From: Antedon mediterranea
Lineage: Eukaryota; Echinodermata; Crinoidea; Comatulida; Antedonidae
Assembly: GCF_964355755.1 (NCBI RefSeq)
Contig: NC_092676.1
Span: 3,270,288 to 3,334,287 of the forward strand
DNA: 64,000 bases
Direction: 5' to 3'
Of this stretch, positions 1 through 11,462 are shown in pieces. Position numbers and translations under genes: made by a program. How positions within the stretch are numbered: the stretch's first letter is position 1; each line of letters starts with the position of its first letter. The notes beneath the pieces were generated by a model. It was not told the origin of the DNA. It was given only the letters and a program-made list of their open reading frames with translations, and did not search any database.

Positions 1-391
1 CAAGGAAAGAAAAATCGCTCACTACTACAAAAACAAAATATGAGGTACATTTTGATTATCAAAATAGTACTTAAATAATGACGTTCTAAAATATCGATTC
101 TATACTATATTCTATAATAATTAATTAATTTATTTATTAAAACATATTTAGGTAGGATAACATAATTCAGAAAAGGAAAGATCACAAAATTTCAGATTTT
201 CAATATGGTCCTAAATAATTAGTAATTATTACATTCATGTTCACAATTTGAGTAGGTTTATAATTTGTTTATAGTGAATGAATACATAGTACAGTATTAT
301 AATTGAATTGAAATTGAATTGAATTGAAATATTGTATTTATACTGGTCTCTCAGAGGGCCCAGTTATGATCAGTGGATGTGATGTACTAGT
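1..391. other. AT-rich flank left of the hAT element
   Basis: No gene is visible. There is a short run of ATTGA/AATTG pentamers near 300-330. The stretch from about 340 is ordinary sequence that resumes after the transposon at 4,172. Confidence 0.5.
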
Positions 392-3300
392 CAGGGTTCG
401 TACACCTGTGAGCTAGTAAAATTCCAGGACATTTCAAGGACATTCAATGTCAACATTTTAAAATTTCAAGGACATTATTATACCTAAATATTAAGTTCAA
501 CAGATTAATGAAAAAAATGAATTCGTAGTTACGATGTTTTTCAGAAATTCAAGTACTAACTGTAGCCACTAAAAAAACATACAGTACTGAAAACATAGGC
601 GTGGGAAATCGAGTAAAATGACACGTAACGGTAGTAAAGCGTAAAGAGTTGTAACAACTCCCTGGTAAAGCCTTTGTGGAACCGCGCCAGACTTCCGCGC
701 CTATCGAGGGTAGTCACGGCGTGTTTCCATAGTCACTGCACTGTCGACGATATTTGGTAATTTGATACTACTATAGGATGACGTTCTACAATTCGTTCGG
801 AATTCGGAGTTTAAATGCCGTTTCTGTATATCGTATGTTTTTTTTAGAAGGTATAAATAAAAGAAATCAAACCATATTCTAATTCACTCTGAACTTTATT
901 CAAAACGATCATAAACACATGAGATTTTTACATTGTTTATTTTTTACAACTTAGCAATTTCTGCTAATTTAATCTACACAATAGCCTAGCTATTTTTGAT
1001 TTCCTCTAATTTATGTCTAATGTCTTCCTCTAGTTGAGCTAATTGCTCTTTTTTTTCAGAAGCGGTTCTACGCAAGCTATTAGCTTTGGCAATGAGGGTA
1101 AGACTACCTTTACTTTCAGCTTGATCGGAAAACTTTGCAGACGATTTTTCTAAACCCATAATATCAGCAATACATCTTTTTTTGGCTCTCTTTAAGTTAT
1201 CTAACTCATCGATCGTCGATTTTCTCTTAATAGCCTTTGAAGATTCTGCCGCTTTACGTTTTTCATTATCAAGATGGAGATTATAGCGTTGCCTAGCCCC
1301 ACTCACAGAAGTAATTAATTGGGGCGTTATCTTTACAGACAAAACACCACCAACTGAAGCTATGTGACCGCATACAACGCGCTTCGAAACATATGTACTC
1401 TCTGACATATTGACAGCCGCTACCTCCTTGTTTACACTAAAACCTCTCTCAACAGTCGCCTGGCCATGGGAAAGCATTAGAATCAATTTTACTACCCCCC
1501 CCCCCCAGAATGCGTGATACTTAGTGGTTTTGCTAAGGCGGTCATAGTAAAATTCGTCAATTCTACATTTAGGATCGTATTCAGTGAAATCTGATAAATT
1601 ATTTAACACAACAAAATCATAGAATTTGTTTGCCTGATTAACAATTTCATCACACATGTCATGGTTGATTTTTTGGTTGTCTGCTAATATTTTTAATACA
1701 GCCTTTAGTCTACCAACATTAAGAGATCGCGCATTACCACTTAAACAAAAATTTCTTGGATCGAGAAATTTCGCTTTTTGAACGATTCTGAAACCAAGTG
1801 GGCATTTAGATAGCACTTTCTTAACAATTGTAAGAACCATGGTCTTGCACTCATTTTTAAACGTGAGTTCTTGTAACTCGGACACCTTCTTTTTCTTCAT
1901 CAACTCCTTTATATGCTCTGAAGCTAATATTCCACAGTCTACTTTGTTAGCAAGTAAATGGTTTTACGTTTCATCTATATTAAAGTTAGTGAAACTTTGG
2001 CCATTCACGAGCCCGGAAAGGACGTCTGGTTTAATGACCAATCTCAATAGCCCTCTCAAACATGCCACTAGATCTTTCTCAAGAAACGGTATCATTGGTT
2101 GATCTGTTTGATATTTTTTAAGAAACGTTTCCATTTGTGTGGCCACCATCACAAAAAAGTGCATTCTGGGCACCGTAAATAAGTCTACTGAAGCAGCCTT
2201 CAGAGTGTCATACGACTTTGTTTTTGGGTCATTTATTTTCTTTTCGGTCACCTGCTTGATGTACGTTTTAAGGTGCGGAAAAACACTGAGAAACCGCTTC
2301 GCAACTGCAGCATTCTCCACCCATCTGTGTTTACAAAACTTAAGGCCAAACACATGTGTGCCAGTAGCGTTCTCAAAATCTTCCAGACGAGCAGGGGTGT
2401 CTTTGAACAGTATTTGTAAACTAGACAGTATGTCGTAGACCTTCCAATCAATTGACTGCACACCACTTTGAAACCCATTGTGCATACATGAAGGCCACAC
2501 GACCCAATGTTGAGAACTGATGTATTGTAATTCGTCTTTATATCGGCAGAGAGAAGTTTATAAAACTTCCAATTGACGTTTGGACCATCCATACCGATTT
2601 GAAGTAATTTTGCGAGATTTAGTTTGTCTGCACATATCCTAAAATCGGTGACGACTTTCTCAGCAGTAGCATGACCCATGAATGTACTATCAAAGAATCT
2701 AGTTTCCACGTGGTTGTTAGCCCAAAATCGGACATGGATATCCATTTGCTTTAGTTGTGTACCTTTGTTTAGACTTTCATCAAATAGTAGAACGTAATCT
2801 GACTCATCCGTAACACGTTTCAGAAGTAATGACCTAAAATGAAAAAACTTAGACTAAAAACATTTGTTTTTCATACTCACCAGGCTATTACTCAATACAG
2901 AAATGCCTATTACAATTATTTATTTAATCTAAATTGTAGGCCTATATCAATCGATATCAAACAAAACTTACCTAAAATATGGCGCTAACCCATAATTAAC
3001 AACATAAGCAGACTTTTTTTCACCACAACTAAATTTTGCAGCTATTCCACTATCTCGAAACATCGCCTGGAATACTTCATTTATTTCATCCATCGACTTG
3101 TTCGAATAGTGCCGGTTAGTCATGAATAAGGCCCACAATATTTCTGCTTTACGAATCTCCTCACTACTACTGAAATACTGCATCGTCGCCGGGCCACTTG
3201 GGTTCGTACGTTTCGGTATACTATTATCAACACTAGTTCCTGGTATGTCTTGTTGTTCAATAATACTGGTGATGGTACTATTAGATTTACTGGTGGATGT

Positions 3301-4171
3301 TGTTGGGTTGGACTTACTAAAAAATTGATTAACTTCTTGCGTCGTATTGTTAAACCTCAACTCCATTTGTTGTTTATGCTTTTTTCCGTTTTGATGAGAT
3401 ATTAACGCCGACCGTCCCATGTTGGAGATATCGAATGTTTTTCTACATAGTTTACACTTTGCCTCCGTTTTTATTGACGCACGGTTAATCCACGGGGAAA
3501 ATTTGCTATCAAAAAGCCAGGACTCTTGAAAAAAGCATGTACGCGGCATGTTGGATAGATTTCCACTGACGAGAAAAGCACGATAAAAAACTCATCGGCA
3601 GCCATATAGAGACCGCTAATATACGCGCTTGCGGTGTGAGAGAATAGAATGCGAGTATAGTCACTAATTAAAGTGTAATGCTAAAATGCTATGCATGTTT
3701 GCAATATTACATTCGTTAAATTAATGTTTAAACAAAATCGGAACACAAAAAGGGCCAAGTATTTATTTCAATAGTAATAGCTATTATGCAATAATGTACT
3801 GTGGGGGAACAAAAGAATAGTTGGGCAAAGTTTTTTCAAGGTGATTGTCATCTGAACATCACTGGCCAGTGGCGTTCTGCAGTCAACAACCAACCTGATA
3901 AGAAAGCCTATTTCATGTACGAGCATTTATCGGCGGCGGAAAAGTCGGCACGTACAAACGTTGTTATCTTCCATGTACTTTCATACTTAATACTTTTATT
4001 GTTCAGTGTTTTCAAAACTTTATTAAAAAGAATTCATATAACTTTATTGTATTTTAACAATTTTCAGGACATTCAAGGACAAATGCCAATTTCAAGGACT
4101 TTCCAGTACTTGAAAAAAGAGATTTATTTTTCCATGACTTTCAAGGAATTTAAGGACGCGTACGAACCCTG
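392..4171 (-). mobile_element. hAT-type DNA transposon, structurally near complete, inactivated
   Basis: The ends are perfect 12-bp inverted repeats: CAGGGTTCGTAC at 392-403 and its reverse complement at 4160-4171. The CAGGG start is typical of hAT elements. ACTAGT lies directly outside both ends (386-391 and 4172-4177), a likely 6-bp target duplication. Because this site is palindromic, the inverted match extends to 20 bp. Subterminal TTCAAGGACATT-like motifs recur inside both ends. The element is about 3.78 kb and carries one transposase gene on the minus strand. The superfamily call rests on the ends plus the transposase dimerisation-type motif. A 6-bp rather than 8-bp duplication is unusual for hAT, and the palindromic target makes the exact count ambiguous. 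Confidence 0.85.
983..3549 (-). pseudogene. hAT transposase, two exons, broken by a frameshift and a stop
   Basis: Translation starts at 3549. The first exon encodes a zinc-finger-like segment (C-x2-C-x16-H-x5-H) suited to DNA binding. It ends near 2970 at a good donor (GTAAGT on the minus strand). An acceptor (TTTTTTCATTTTAG) lies near 2835, implying an intron of about 135 nt. The second exon carries a DGPNVNWKF motif and, near 1425-1460, an ERGFSVNKE motif of the hAT C-terminal dimerisation region, followed by a lysine-rich coiled-coil-like end. Two lesions are visible: loss of about one base near 2487, which puts the middle of the protein in another frame, and an in-frame TAA at 1964-1966. 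A run of 12 C at 1495-1506 lies inside the conserved C-terminal block and may be a third indel. It cannot encode a full active enzyme as it stands. Confidence 0.85.
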
Positions 4172-4177
4172 ACTAGT

Positions 4178-4815
4178 ACACCGGGGTGAACCGGGGTGAA
4201 TCCCCCCCTCCCTCATCCAGTCGTCTCGAAAGATGTACTTACCATAGGTTCTTTATAGTGCATACGAGCTAGATGTGTACACTGGACCTACAGTTTATAG
4301 TCCTTATCCGAGAAGACTCGTTCTACCACCAGAACTAGGAGCGAGTGAGCCTCAAACCTCCGTCGATGTTGATAAAAACAGCAACCCAAAGATAAATTCT
4401 TAATCATTATTCAATTGGTTGTTATTGATTATGTATTAATTGCCATTGATCATATTTTAAGTTAATCTTGTAAGGGTTTTTCAAAATACTGCAGTTTTGT
4501 ATTTTTTGTTTATTGGTTGAAGAAGGAGGAAAGATGACAAGATTATATAGACTACAGAGCTAGCTATAAATTAGAATTTCAGCTTGGTGCGGAATTAAGC
4601 GAACACCAACCGAGGAGGCACAGGGCTATTTTAAATCTAGGACATCGGAGAAATAACAAGATTCACAATGTTCTTGTAAATAGGTCTTTGCATAAAAGAA
4701 CGACAACAGAGGCCTAGAAAAATGCAATAAACAAAAACATATTAATTGATTTGTTGTTTTCAATGTACAATCGATTAATTACAAATACGCGTATCATACT
4801 AGAACAAAAGTACGC
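4178..4815. other. Intergenic DNA, no gene seen
   Basis: Only short-range repetition is visible: a CCGGGGTGAA doublet at about 4181-4200 followed by a C-rich run. I see no coding signal or recognised repeat family. Confidence 0.4.
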
Positions 4816-4894
4816 CATCTAGAAGAAAAAACGCGTCATATAGAAGAAAAAACGCGTCATATAGAAGAAAAAACGCGTCATATAGAAGAAAAAA
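4816..4894. repeat. 21-bp tandem repeat, about 3.6 copies
   Basis: The unit is close to AGAAGAAAAAACGCGTCATAT, repeated almost perfectly. The period is a multiple of three, so it also makes a repetitive frame on the minus strand, which I treat as non-coding. Confidence 0.9.
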
Positions 4895-5039
4895 CATGAA
4901 TTGCAAATGTACAATTCCAAAAAAAATACGATACAGGTTTTCAATCAATTGACTTAAGTTATTTTTAAAATCAATTAAATTTACCATTAACGAAAATAAG
5001 GAAGGGTTGGAAGTATGAACAATGATTATATTTAATTAA

Positions 5040-5156
5040 GTTTCTCTTTTGTATATTTTGATTAAGACAGGACCACAATGTAAAACAGATACACTGTTAT
5101 CTGATTGTTTTATCCTGTATAAATATATTTATTATTATTATTATTATTATTATTAC
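5040..5156 (+). repeat. Probable retroelement 3' tail ending in an (ATT)n microsatellite
   Basis: The segment ends in TGTATAAATATATTT followed by about nine ATT units. This layout is common at 3' ends of some non-LTR retrotransposons. No reverse transcriptase frame lies upstream, so any element is heavily 5'-truncated. The call is from end structure only. Confidence 0.4.
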
Positions 5157-5745
5157 CAGGAATGAGGAAATTCTAAATTTAATTGATTGTTAAATGTATA
5201 AACTTTGTCAAAGATCCAACATTAACTAATTCGACAGAGGGAAAATTAGTGTACTGTATAACCGACGAATATTTCCAATTAAATTCAGTGAGAAGGAAAT
5301 CATTAACAAATCGGGTGAACGAAATATATAATGACGAATGTATGTCATTTATCAGAGCTTGTTACTAAGAAAAATGCCTACCACGAAAACCACATTAAAA
5401 AAAAGGCGTGGTCTATTAGGCCTACGTACGATGCTATTTTACTGCCGCAGTAGATATTTCCCCGGTTTTACCTTTTACGGTATAAAATAATGGAATATTA
5501 CATTAACTTTAAGATACGCAGTTATTTCTGTATAATATTATACATGACGTACTGGTTTGATGTTTTTTTTTCTACAGTTAGGTCTACATGAATCAGATCA
5601 AGTGCTTACCCTTTAGTACCACCGAAATCGTTGTTTCGTCAGAATTTACTAAACTATTTTGTAGGATTTTGTTTCTATTTTGATCAGAAAATTATTTTTA
5701 TTTAATCTGAAACATTTATTCAGAACTTTACCTACAAGTTGTATA
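5157..5745. other. Region upstream of the first IgSF gene
   Basis: A 61-codon open frame (5183-5368, +) is present but I recognise nothing in it. From about 5588 the sequence resembles the leaders of the other family members (ATGAATCAGATCAAGTG). A pyrimidine run ending in CTACAG at 5565-5577 would be an adequate splice acceptor, so a spliced 5' leader is possible. Confidence 0.4.
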
Positions 5746-7158
5746 ATGGCTTATCATCAACATTGGACATTGCTGTTGTACAAGTGTCTGGTTATATTGT
5801 ATAGTATTTTTTATTGCTGCTGTGCACAATCTTATACTTTTACAAAACATCCACAATCGGTTCTCGTTGCTGAAGGAACAGCAAAGTTATCGTGTGAATG
5901 GACACCGGCTTTGAAAGAAAGTCACGGAATTTCATGGGACCACGGTCAAGTGGATGTACTATATGACTTGAACGATCTTACTTCAACATCTTCGTCTATC
6001 TCCATTTTGAATGTTGGTTCTTTTAAAGTTGCAGAAATGTTAAGCTGTAAGATCGGTGGCGGTAGTGATGATGTTACATACACTGTTTCTAATTATGCTT
6101 TTGTAGGTAAAATAACGTGCAATCCAGAGAATGATAATAATTATACTGGAACAACGCTGACATGTTCTTATCCTTCTTACCCTTCAATTAGTATTGATTT
6201 ACGGTGGTATAGAGGCGAAAGTGTAATTGTATCAAAACCACAACAAATTAATGTTTTACAATCAAGGACTTTGGCTGCCGAGGACGAAGGAGCTGTATTC
6301 ACTTGTAAAGCTATACTCGAAAATCAAGTGATAGGAATTTGTGAAACTACGTCTCCCCTAATATTGCCTATATATGCAGAGATTGAACAATCACCGCCAG
6401 GTCCACTTCAGGTTGGAGATAACTTTAATCTTATCTGCACAGGCAAAGGTAATGCTGATTATTATAATTATGAATGGACGTGGAATGGCAACCCAGTAGG
6501 ATCGTCGCAAAGCAAAATTAAATTTGCAATAGGTAATGTGCTTACTGTGAAAGATGTATCAAGCAATGACAATGGCAAACTAGTTACTTGTACTATTAGT
6601 CGTAATGGTCGTAACAGCAGTACAGCGAGATATACAATAAACGTTCAAGAGAACATTTCGAGTAGGCCTCTAACTACACATTTGCAAACAACACCAGGTA
6701 CACGTACGCAACAAGTCGTTACAGACAAACTACTACTAACTACACGTTTACATACTACACGTTTGCAGTCGACACGTACGCAACGATTCACTGCAGACCA
6801 ACTCTCACCAACTAATATCTCGGCGGACGAGCCCCCAACACTAATGGTTGTGCTTGGTGTACTTACAATTTTACTCATTGTTTCTATATTAATAATAATT
6901 TACACGTGTTTGCAAAAAAGAGACGTAACTAGGAGGAACAACACAAATCCCTCACAACGACCGTCGGATAACATTGGACACAGCTACGATTATATTACGT
7001 CTTCAGACACACGCCATCACACTACGACCGGAAATGACGCGGTTAAATATGATTATGCAATATACCCGTGCACAAGCACCCCGGAAAACGTCCCTGATGA
7101 ATATATTGAAATGATCGATATTTCCTATGAGGTCCCCAAAAAACAGAACAAAATATGA
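5746..7158 (+). CDS. IgSF receptor, three Ig domains, one membrane span (long gene 0)
   Basis: A single frame of 470 codons. I start at 5746, not at an upstream in-frame ATG at 5680, because the MAYHQHW start matches every paralogue. Layout: signal peptide 1-27; three Ig-like domains at about 30-120, 121-210 and 212-305, each with the Cys/Trp/Cys framework; a Thr-rich stalk to about 362 with TTRL/QSTRTQ repeats; membrane helix 366-387; tail 388-470. The tail has YDYI, YDYAIY, YIEM (a YxxM, PI3K-type motif) and YEVP tyrosine motifs. Domain 1 is shorter than in paralogues and lacks the DxGxYxC signature before its second cysteine. After the stop, sequence in another frame still resembles the rest of the longer paralogue tail, so an indel in the A-run near 7137-7145 has probably shortened this tail. 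Ligand unknown. Confidence 0.85.
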   Translation: MAYHQHWTLLLYKCLVILYSIFYCCCAQSYTFTKHPQSVLVAEGTAKLSCEWTPALKESHGISWDHGQVDVLYDLNDLTSTSSSISILNVGSFKVAEMLSCKIGGGSDDVTYTVSNYAFVGKITCNPENDNNYTGTTLTCSYPSYPSISIDLRWYRGESVIVSKPQQINVLQSRTLAAEDEGAVFTCKAILENQVIGICETTSPLILPIYAEIEQSPPGPLQVGDNFNLICTGKGNADYYNYEWTWNGNPVGSSQSKIKFAIGNVLTVKDVSSNDNGKLVTCTISRNGRNSSTARYTINVQENISSRPLTTHLQTTPGTRTQQVVTDKLLLTTRLHTTRLQSTRTQRFTADQLSPTNISADEPPTLMVVLGVLTILLIVSILIIIYTCLQKRDVTRRNNTNPSQRPSDNIGHSYDYITSSDTRHHTTTGNDAVKYDYAIYPCTSTPENVPDEYIEMIDISYEVPKKQNKI

Positions 7159-7540
7159 CAGCGGACGAAGAAAATGATGGTACCTTATCACCGACAGTTA
7201 CATAATAGTTTAAGAACATTGGAAACAATAATCAATTCAAATATACACTTCAAAATCCTCTTCTGAATTTAACTTATGATATAATTACGATTTGCTTTTC
7301 ATTAAGATTATCGATGCATGTTTTTTTTTTTATGTCGAGGACCCCTATGTAAACACCTCTAGAGCTTATAATATTATCCTCTTGCTCTCATCCTGTCATT
7401 TGTATGTACAGGGAGTTGTAAAATGTATGGTATGTATTTGGAATATTATGTTTGATCATGGAGAATCCTAACTGATTTCTCCATGGTTTGATGAATGAGC
7501 AACAAACACAAACAAACAGACAAGACAGAATTTTGTCTCT

Positions 7541-7573
7541 AGGAGGCGGTATACAATTGTACCGATTTTAGCT
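7541..7573 (+). promoter_or_regulatory. Conserved upstream box of alpha1
   Basis: AGGAGGCGGTATACAATTGT and following bases sit 238 nt before the start codon. The same box lies 208-263 nt before the start of most family members. Its fixed spacing suggests a core promoter or transcription start element; function is inferred. Confidence 0.55.
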
Positions 7574-7778
7574 ACCCTGGATATAATGCAGCCTAAATTA
7601 ATTATGTGTTTCAGCGAATACGTATATGTATAGCATATTACTAGGCCTGGAGCTGGATAAGCCTACAGTGCACATTTATCAGATCGAGTGAGTGTTTAAA
7701 CCAAGAACCAGTTCTATCACAACAATTAAAGCTGATTTGGAAAGTAATCAACATCACAAGAAAACAACAAAGTGTATA

Positions 7779-8441
7779 ATGACTCGTCACCAACATTGGA
7801 AATTGCTGTTTTTTAAGTGCCTAGTTATATTGTATAGCATATTTCATTGCTGTTGTGCACAATCCTATACGTTTACAGAAGATCCGCAATCTGTTACCGT
7901 TGAGAAGGGACAAACAGCGTCGCTGTCGTGTGAATGGTCACCAGCATTGAATGGAACACATAATGTTGAATGGTCAGCATTCCTTATTGGTGGTACTTAT
8001 CATAACATTGATAGTTCAACATTAAAATACAATCTAACAAGTAAAGCAACCTCATCATATCTTTCCATTTTTAATGTGGATTCTGATGATTTAGGAAGTT
8101 ACAGATGTGATATCGTGGAAGGTGATTCATACAGTCTTTCTCGAGAGGCTTATGTGTGGCAAGAAATAACATGCAGTGATAGTAATAATAGTGAAATAGG
8201 AACAACACTGAAATGTTCTTCTGCTTCTTCTTCAAATGACATATATTTAATGTGGTATAAAGGCGAACAACGGATTAATTCAAAAATACATCCAAATAAT
8301 ACTACGTTAGAATCAAGGCCGTTGACTGCTGAAGACAACAGAGCTGTATTTACTTGTTATGCCATAGATCGATTCCAATATAAACTTGTAGGAACTTGTA
8401 AAACTACTCCGTTATTGTCGATTCACCAATGCAGAAATTGA
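7779..8441 (+). CDS. Secreted two-Ig-domain protein, short gene alpha1
   Basis: 220 codons from the MTRHQHW start that aligns with the family; an upstream in-frame ATG at 7692 lies in the leader. Signal peptide about 1-28, then domain 1 (LSCEW, Trp, and DDLGSYRCD, a classic DxGxYxC) and domain 2 (LKCSS, LMWYKG, DNRAVFTC). It ends in SIHQCRN and stop, from the 4-nt insertion shared by all short genes, just where the long genes enter domain 3. It lacks stalk, membrane span and tail, so it should be secreted. The extra Cys near the end could allow dimers. Domain 1 is beta-like while domain 2 is alpha2-like, suggesting gene conversion. Whether it is expressed cannot be seen. Confidence 0.75.
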   Translation: MTRHQHWKLLFFKCLVILYSIFHCCCAQSYTFTEDPQSVTVEKGQTASLSCEWSPALNGTHNVEWSAFLIGGTYHNIDSSTLKYNLTSKATSSYLSIFNVDSDDLGSYRCDIVEGDSYSLSREAYVWQEITCSDSNNSEIGTTLKCSSASSSNDIYLMWYKGEQRINSKIHPNNTTLESRPLTAEDNRAVFTCYAIDRFQYKLVGTCKTTPLLSIHQCRN

Positions 8442-9990
8442 ACAATGTTAAGTAATGTTAAATTCAGGATTAAACCTAACAGTTCATTGTCGAATAGACC
8501 GGAGTTTTCATTTCATTACACACACGATATCGTGTACAAAGTTACGAGCAAAGGTATAATTACAACGCTAACAACTGAACTTTACTAAGAATATTTACTA
8601 CAAAAAAAAATTGTTTAATCAAGGTCTTTATATATTGCCGGTGAAATTATATATATAACCATACTGGGATTAATCTTTTTTTTAAACTATTTTATAGCTG
8701 TTATTAAACTCATATACACTTACATCTGTAAACATATTTTATATCGTAAAGTTAAATTTGTTAATTTTAAAATAACATTTGTTTTTGTTGAAACGTATTA
8801 TTAGTTCTTTACATTATTTTATGTCATTATTTCGTATCATTAATCGTATTATGCTAATACTAATGTATATACACAATGAAATAAGTGTACTTATTTCAGT
8901 CCGTAGATAGAGACGTGTTCGAAACACGGAGGTAGAGTTCGATAAAATAAAACGATACGAGATGAACTAAGATGGTTTCATATTTTATTCACTACATGCT
9001 TGCTTCTTTGTCGATAATAACAAGTCATTCCCCTGTTTTACTAGTACAAATTGTAAATTGTGATTTGTTACAATATTAATATTTTCCATTACAACAAGTT
9101 TAAATTACTGTATAATCTGTTGTTGTATAATTAATTTTTCTTAATTGAAATTATTAAACGTTTAATATAGAAAACATCTTCAATGCAAGATAAGAAATCT
9201 AAAATTAGTGAGCGCCGCAATTGGCAATGAAATATTGTAAATTCAATAATTATTTCAATCCATTATGTATATACTCCATTAACAGTAGCTGAGTTACAGT
9301 TTCTTCAAAATGGAAAAGAGACAGTGTCGTCAGCAAGTCTATGACCATTATTTTCTGTTTGTTTATCGTAGATATATTTTAGACAATAATAAAACCTATT
9401 GAAGAACCGAATTAAATAAATTTAATACGATACGAAATAGTATTGTTTTCTAATACGTATCCAACAATGAGAAACTCACATAATATAACGACCATAATTA
9501 ATTATCTTAGACTTTTCCTGAGGGCGCTCTTAGTATTGAATTGTTTCCGTTTTGTGTCTTGTTTTTGCTTTGTATTTCAATGTGTTCTCTCCATTTCTGG
9601 AGGCTTTCTGAATAAGTTGAATTTAATTGAAATAATTTCGTTAAAGTATATTATTAATTTATGCAAATCGGTCATACCAGATCATGCAGTCCACTCTAAT
9701 CATGTTATAAATTGGACTTAACATAACATTATTGACAGGAAATCGGACAACGGACATCAGACGCATGAAAGAGGCAATTTGGATACGAAGAAGACAAAAA
9801 AAAAAAACCATTAACCGAGACGAAGGTACACACACCAATAGTCACATATATTTTATAACCCTGTAATTAGACAGGATTGGCGCTCTAGATAAGTTAAAAC
9901 AAATTGTTTTCTTTTCTGCAGTAATCAAGGTTTTTCTTTGTCACAACAACTTACAAAATAAATAATAATGCCATAGCGTTTACATTTTGT
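8442..9990. other. Duplicated intergenic spacer (unit 1, alpha-beta)
   Basis: No gene is supported. Unlike other short genes, alpha1 has no readable domain-3 remnant. The block from about 8870, including GAGACGTGTTCGA and CGATACGAGATGAAC segments, is repeated after the other short genes (about 12,060, 40,600, 51,540, 54,560). The stretch 9,200-9,970 is nearly identical to 40,890-41,650 and similar to 52,800-53,170. Confidence 0.75.
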
Positions 9991-9994
9991 CTCT

Positions 9995-10027
9995 AGGGGG
10001 CGGTATACAATTGTACCGATTATAGCT
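9995..10027 (+). promoter_or_regulatory. Conserved upstream box of beta1
   Basis: AGGGGGCGGTATACAATTGT begins 263 nt before the beta1 start codon. It is the same box as at 7,541, with one base changed in the purine run. Confidence 0.55.
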
Positions 10028-10083
10028 AACCCTGGATTTAATGCAGCCTAAATGAATTCTGTGTTTCAGCGGATACGTATATG

Positions 10084-10103
10084 CAGGGAGTTGCAACTCC
10101 CTG
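10084..10103. repeat. 20-bp perfect palindrome, likely transposon remnant
   Basis: CAGGGAGTTGCAACTCCCTG is a perfect inverted repeat, flanked by GTATAT on both sides. It is absent from the matching place upstream of alpha1 (about 7,625). The CAGGG end fits a fused pair of hAT-type termini left after internal deletion. Confidence 0.6.
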
Positions 10104-10257
10104 GTATATTTATAGCATATTATTAGGCCTGCAGCTGGATACAGTGCACATGAATCAGATCGGGTGACAAAGAACCAGTTCTATCACAACAATCTACTAC
10201 AGCAAGTTAGGCCGAGTAGGAAAGAATTCAACATCGCAAGAAACTACAAAGTTTATA

Positions 10258-10920
10258 ATGGCTCGTCATCAACATTGTACACTGCTGTTTTTCAAGTGCC
10301 TGATTACATTGTATAGCATATTTAATAGCTGTTGTGCACAATCCTATACTTTTACAGAAGATCCGCAGTCTGTTATCTTTGAGAAGGGACAAACAGCGTC
10401 GCTGTCGTGTGAATGGACACCAGCATTGAATGGAACACATACTGTTTTCTGGGCAGCATTCCCTAGTGGTGGTACGTCTCATCTAATTGGTAGTTCAACA
10501 TTAAAATACAATGTAACAAGTAAAGCAACCTTCTCGTATCTTTCCATTTTTAATTCTGATTCTGATGATGTAGGAAAATACAGGTGTGATATCTCAAAAG
10601 GTGGTGATTCATACATTCTTTCTCGAGAGGCTTTTGTATGGCAAGAAATAAAATGCAGTGGTAATGGTGAAATAGGAAAAACGCTGAAATGTTCTTTTGC
10701 TGCTTCTTCTCCAAGTGACATATTTTTAGGCTGGTATAATAAAGACGGATATCGGGTTGAATCAAAATTACATCCAAATAATATTTTGGAATCAAGACCG
10801 TTGACTGCTGAAGACAATAGAGCTGTGTTTACTTGTAAAGCATGGGATCGATTGGAACAAAAAGTTGTAGGAATTTGTGAAACCACTCCGTTTCTGTCGA
10901 TTCACCAATGCAGAAATTGA
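10258..10920 (+). CDS. Secreted two-Ig-domain protein, short gene beta1
   Basis: 220 codons, MARHQHC start. Signal peptide to about residue 28, domain 1 (LSCEW; DDVGKYRCD) and domain 2 (LKCSF; LGWYNKDG; DNRAVFTC), ending SIHQCRN. It is almost identical to beta2 at 42,169: eight or nine amino acids differ, mostly in domain 1, while only two silent changes are seen. Sequence after the stop still shows a trace of the domain-3 start (TCATCG..GGTCAATTCAGGT), then degrades. No membrane span. Likely secreted and extracellular; partner unknown. Confidence 0.75.
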   Translation: MARHQHCTLLFFKCLITLYSIFNSCCAQSYTFTEDPQSVIFEKGQTASLSCEWTPALNGTHTVFWAAFPSGGTSHLIGSSTLKYNVTSKATFSYLSIFNSDSDDVGKYRCDISKGGDSYILSREAFVWQEIKCSGNGEIGKTLKCSFAASSPSDIFLGWYNKDGYRVESKLHPNNILESRPLTAEDNRAVFTCKAWDRLEQKVVGICETTPFLSIHQCRN

Positions 10921-11462
10921 ATCATCGTCTGGTCAATTCAGGTCAGAAATAGCTTTAACCATGAAGAACGTACTAACGTAAAAATGTATGTGTTAACAAT
11001 GATGTTAATGTAAAACTTATTTGTGATTAACATCGTAGACAATATTTAGGAATATAGACTTATCTTATTACTGTAATGATATCAGTAATGTTAAGTTCAG
11101 GATTAAACCTAATAGTTCATTGTCGAATAGACCGGAGTTTTCATTTCATTACACGCACGATATCGTGTACAAAGTTACGAGCAAAGGTATAATTACAACG
11201 TTAACAACTGAACTTGACACTCTCTATAGCATTTATTGTTCATGTTTAAAAGAATATTTACTACAAAAAAAAATTTGTTTACTCAAGGTCTTTATAGATT
11301 GCCGGTGAAATTGTATATATAACCATACTGGGATTACTCTTTTCTTAAAATTATTTTATAGATGTTATTAAACTCATATTTTACATCTGTAAACTTACAT
11401 ACTATTATGTCATAAGGTTATTAAGTTGTTTTTAACATAATTTTAAAATAATATTCCTTTTT
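10921..11462. other. Domain-3 remnant and spacer after beta1
   Basis: The first 50 nt keep a recognisable start of domain 3, after which it is unreadable. The rest is AT-rich spacer matching 42,832-43,340 almost base for base. No gene seen. Confidence 0.6.

Noticed and set aside
3801-4172. 123-codon + frame at the hAT right end
   Set aside because: Runs into the terminal inverted repeat and shares no similarity with a transposon accessory gene I know; opposite strand to the transposase.
6645-6878. Minus-strand frames inside the receptor stalks (also 57,399-57,752)
   Set aside because: Shadows of the Thr-rich repeats on the coding strand.
7125-7150. Programmed frameshift site in the gene 0 tail
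   Set aside because: The run CCCCAAAAAAC does not give a standard slippery heptamer in the right frame and no downstream structure is evident; an ordinary indel is simpler.
9443-9721. 92-codon frame identical in protein to 41,132-41,410
   Set aside because: The two copies lie in a recent duplication and the surrounding non-coding DNA is just as similar. The related copy near 52,780-53,040 is broken, so there is no sign of constraint.
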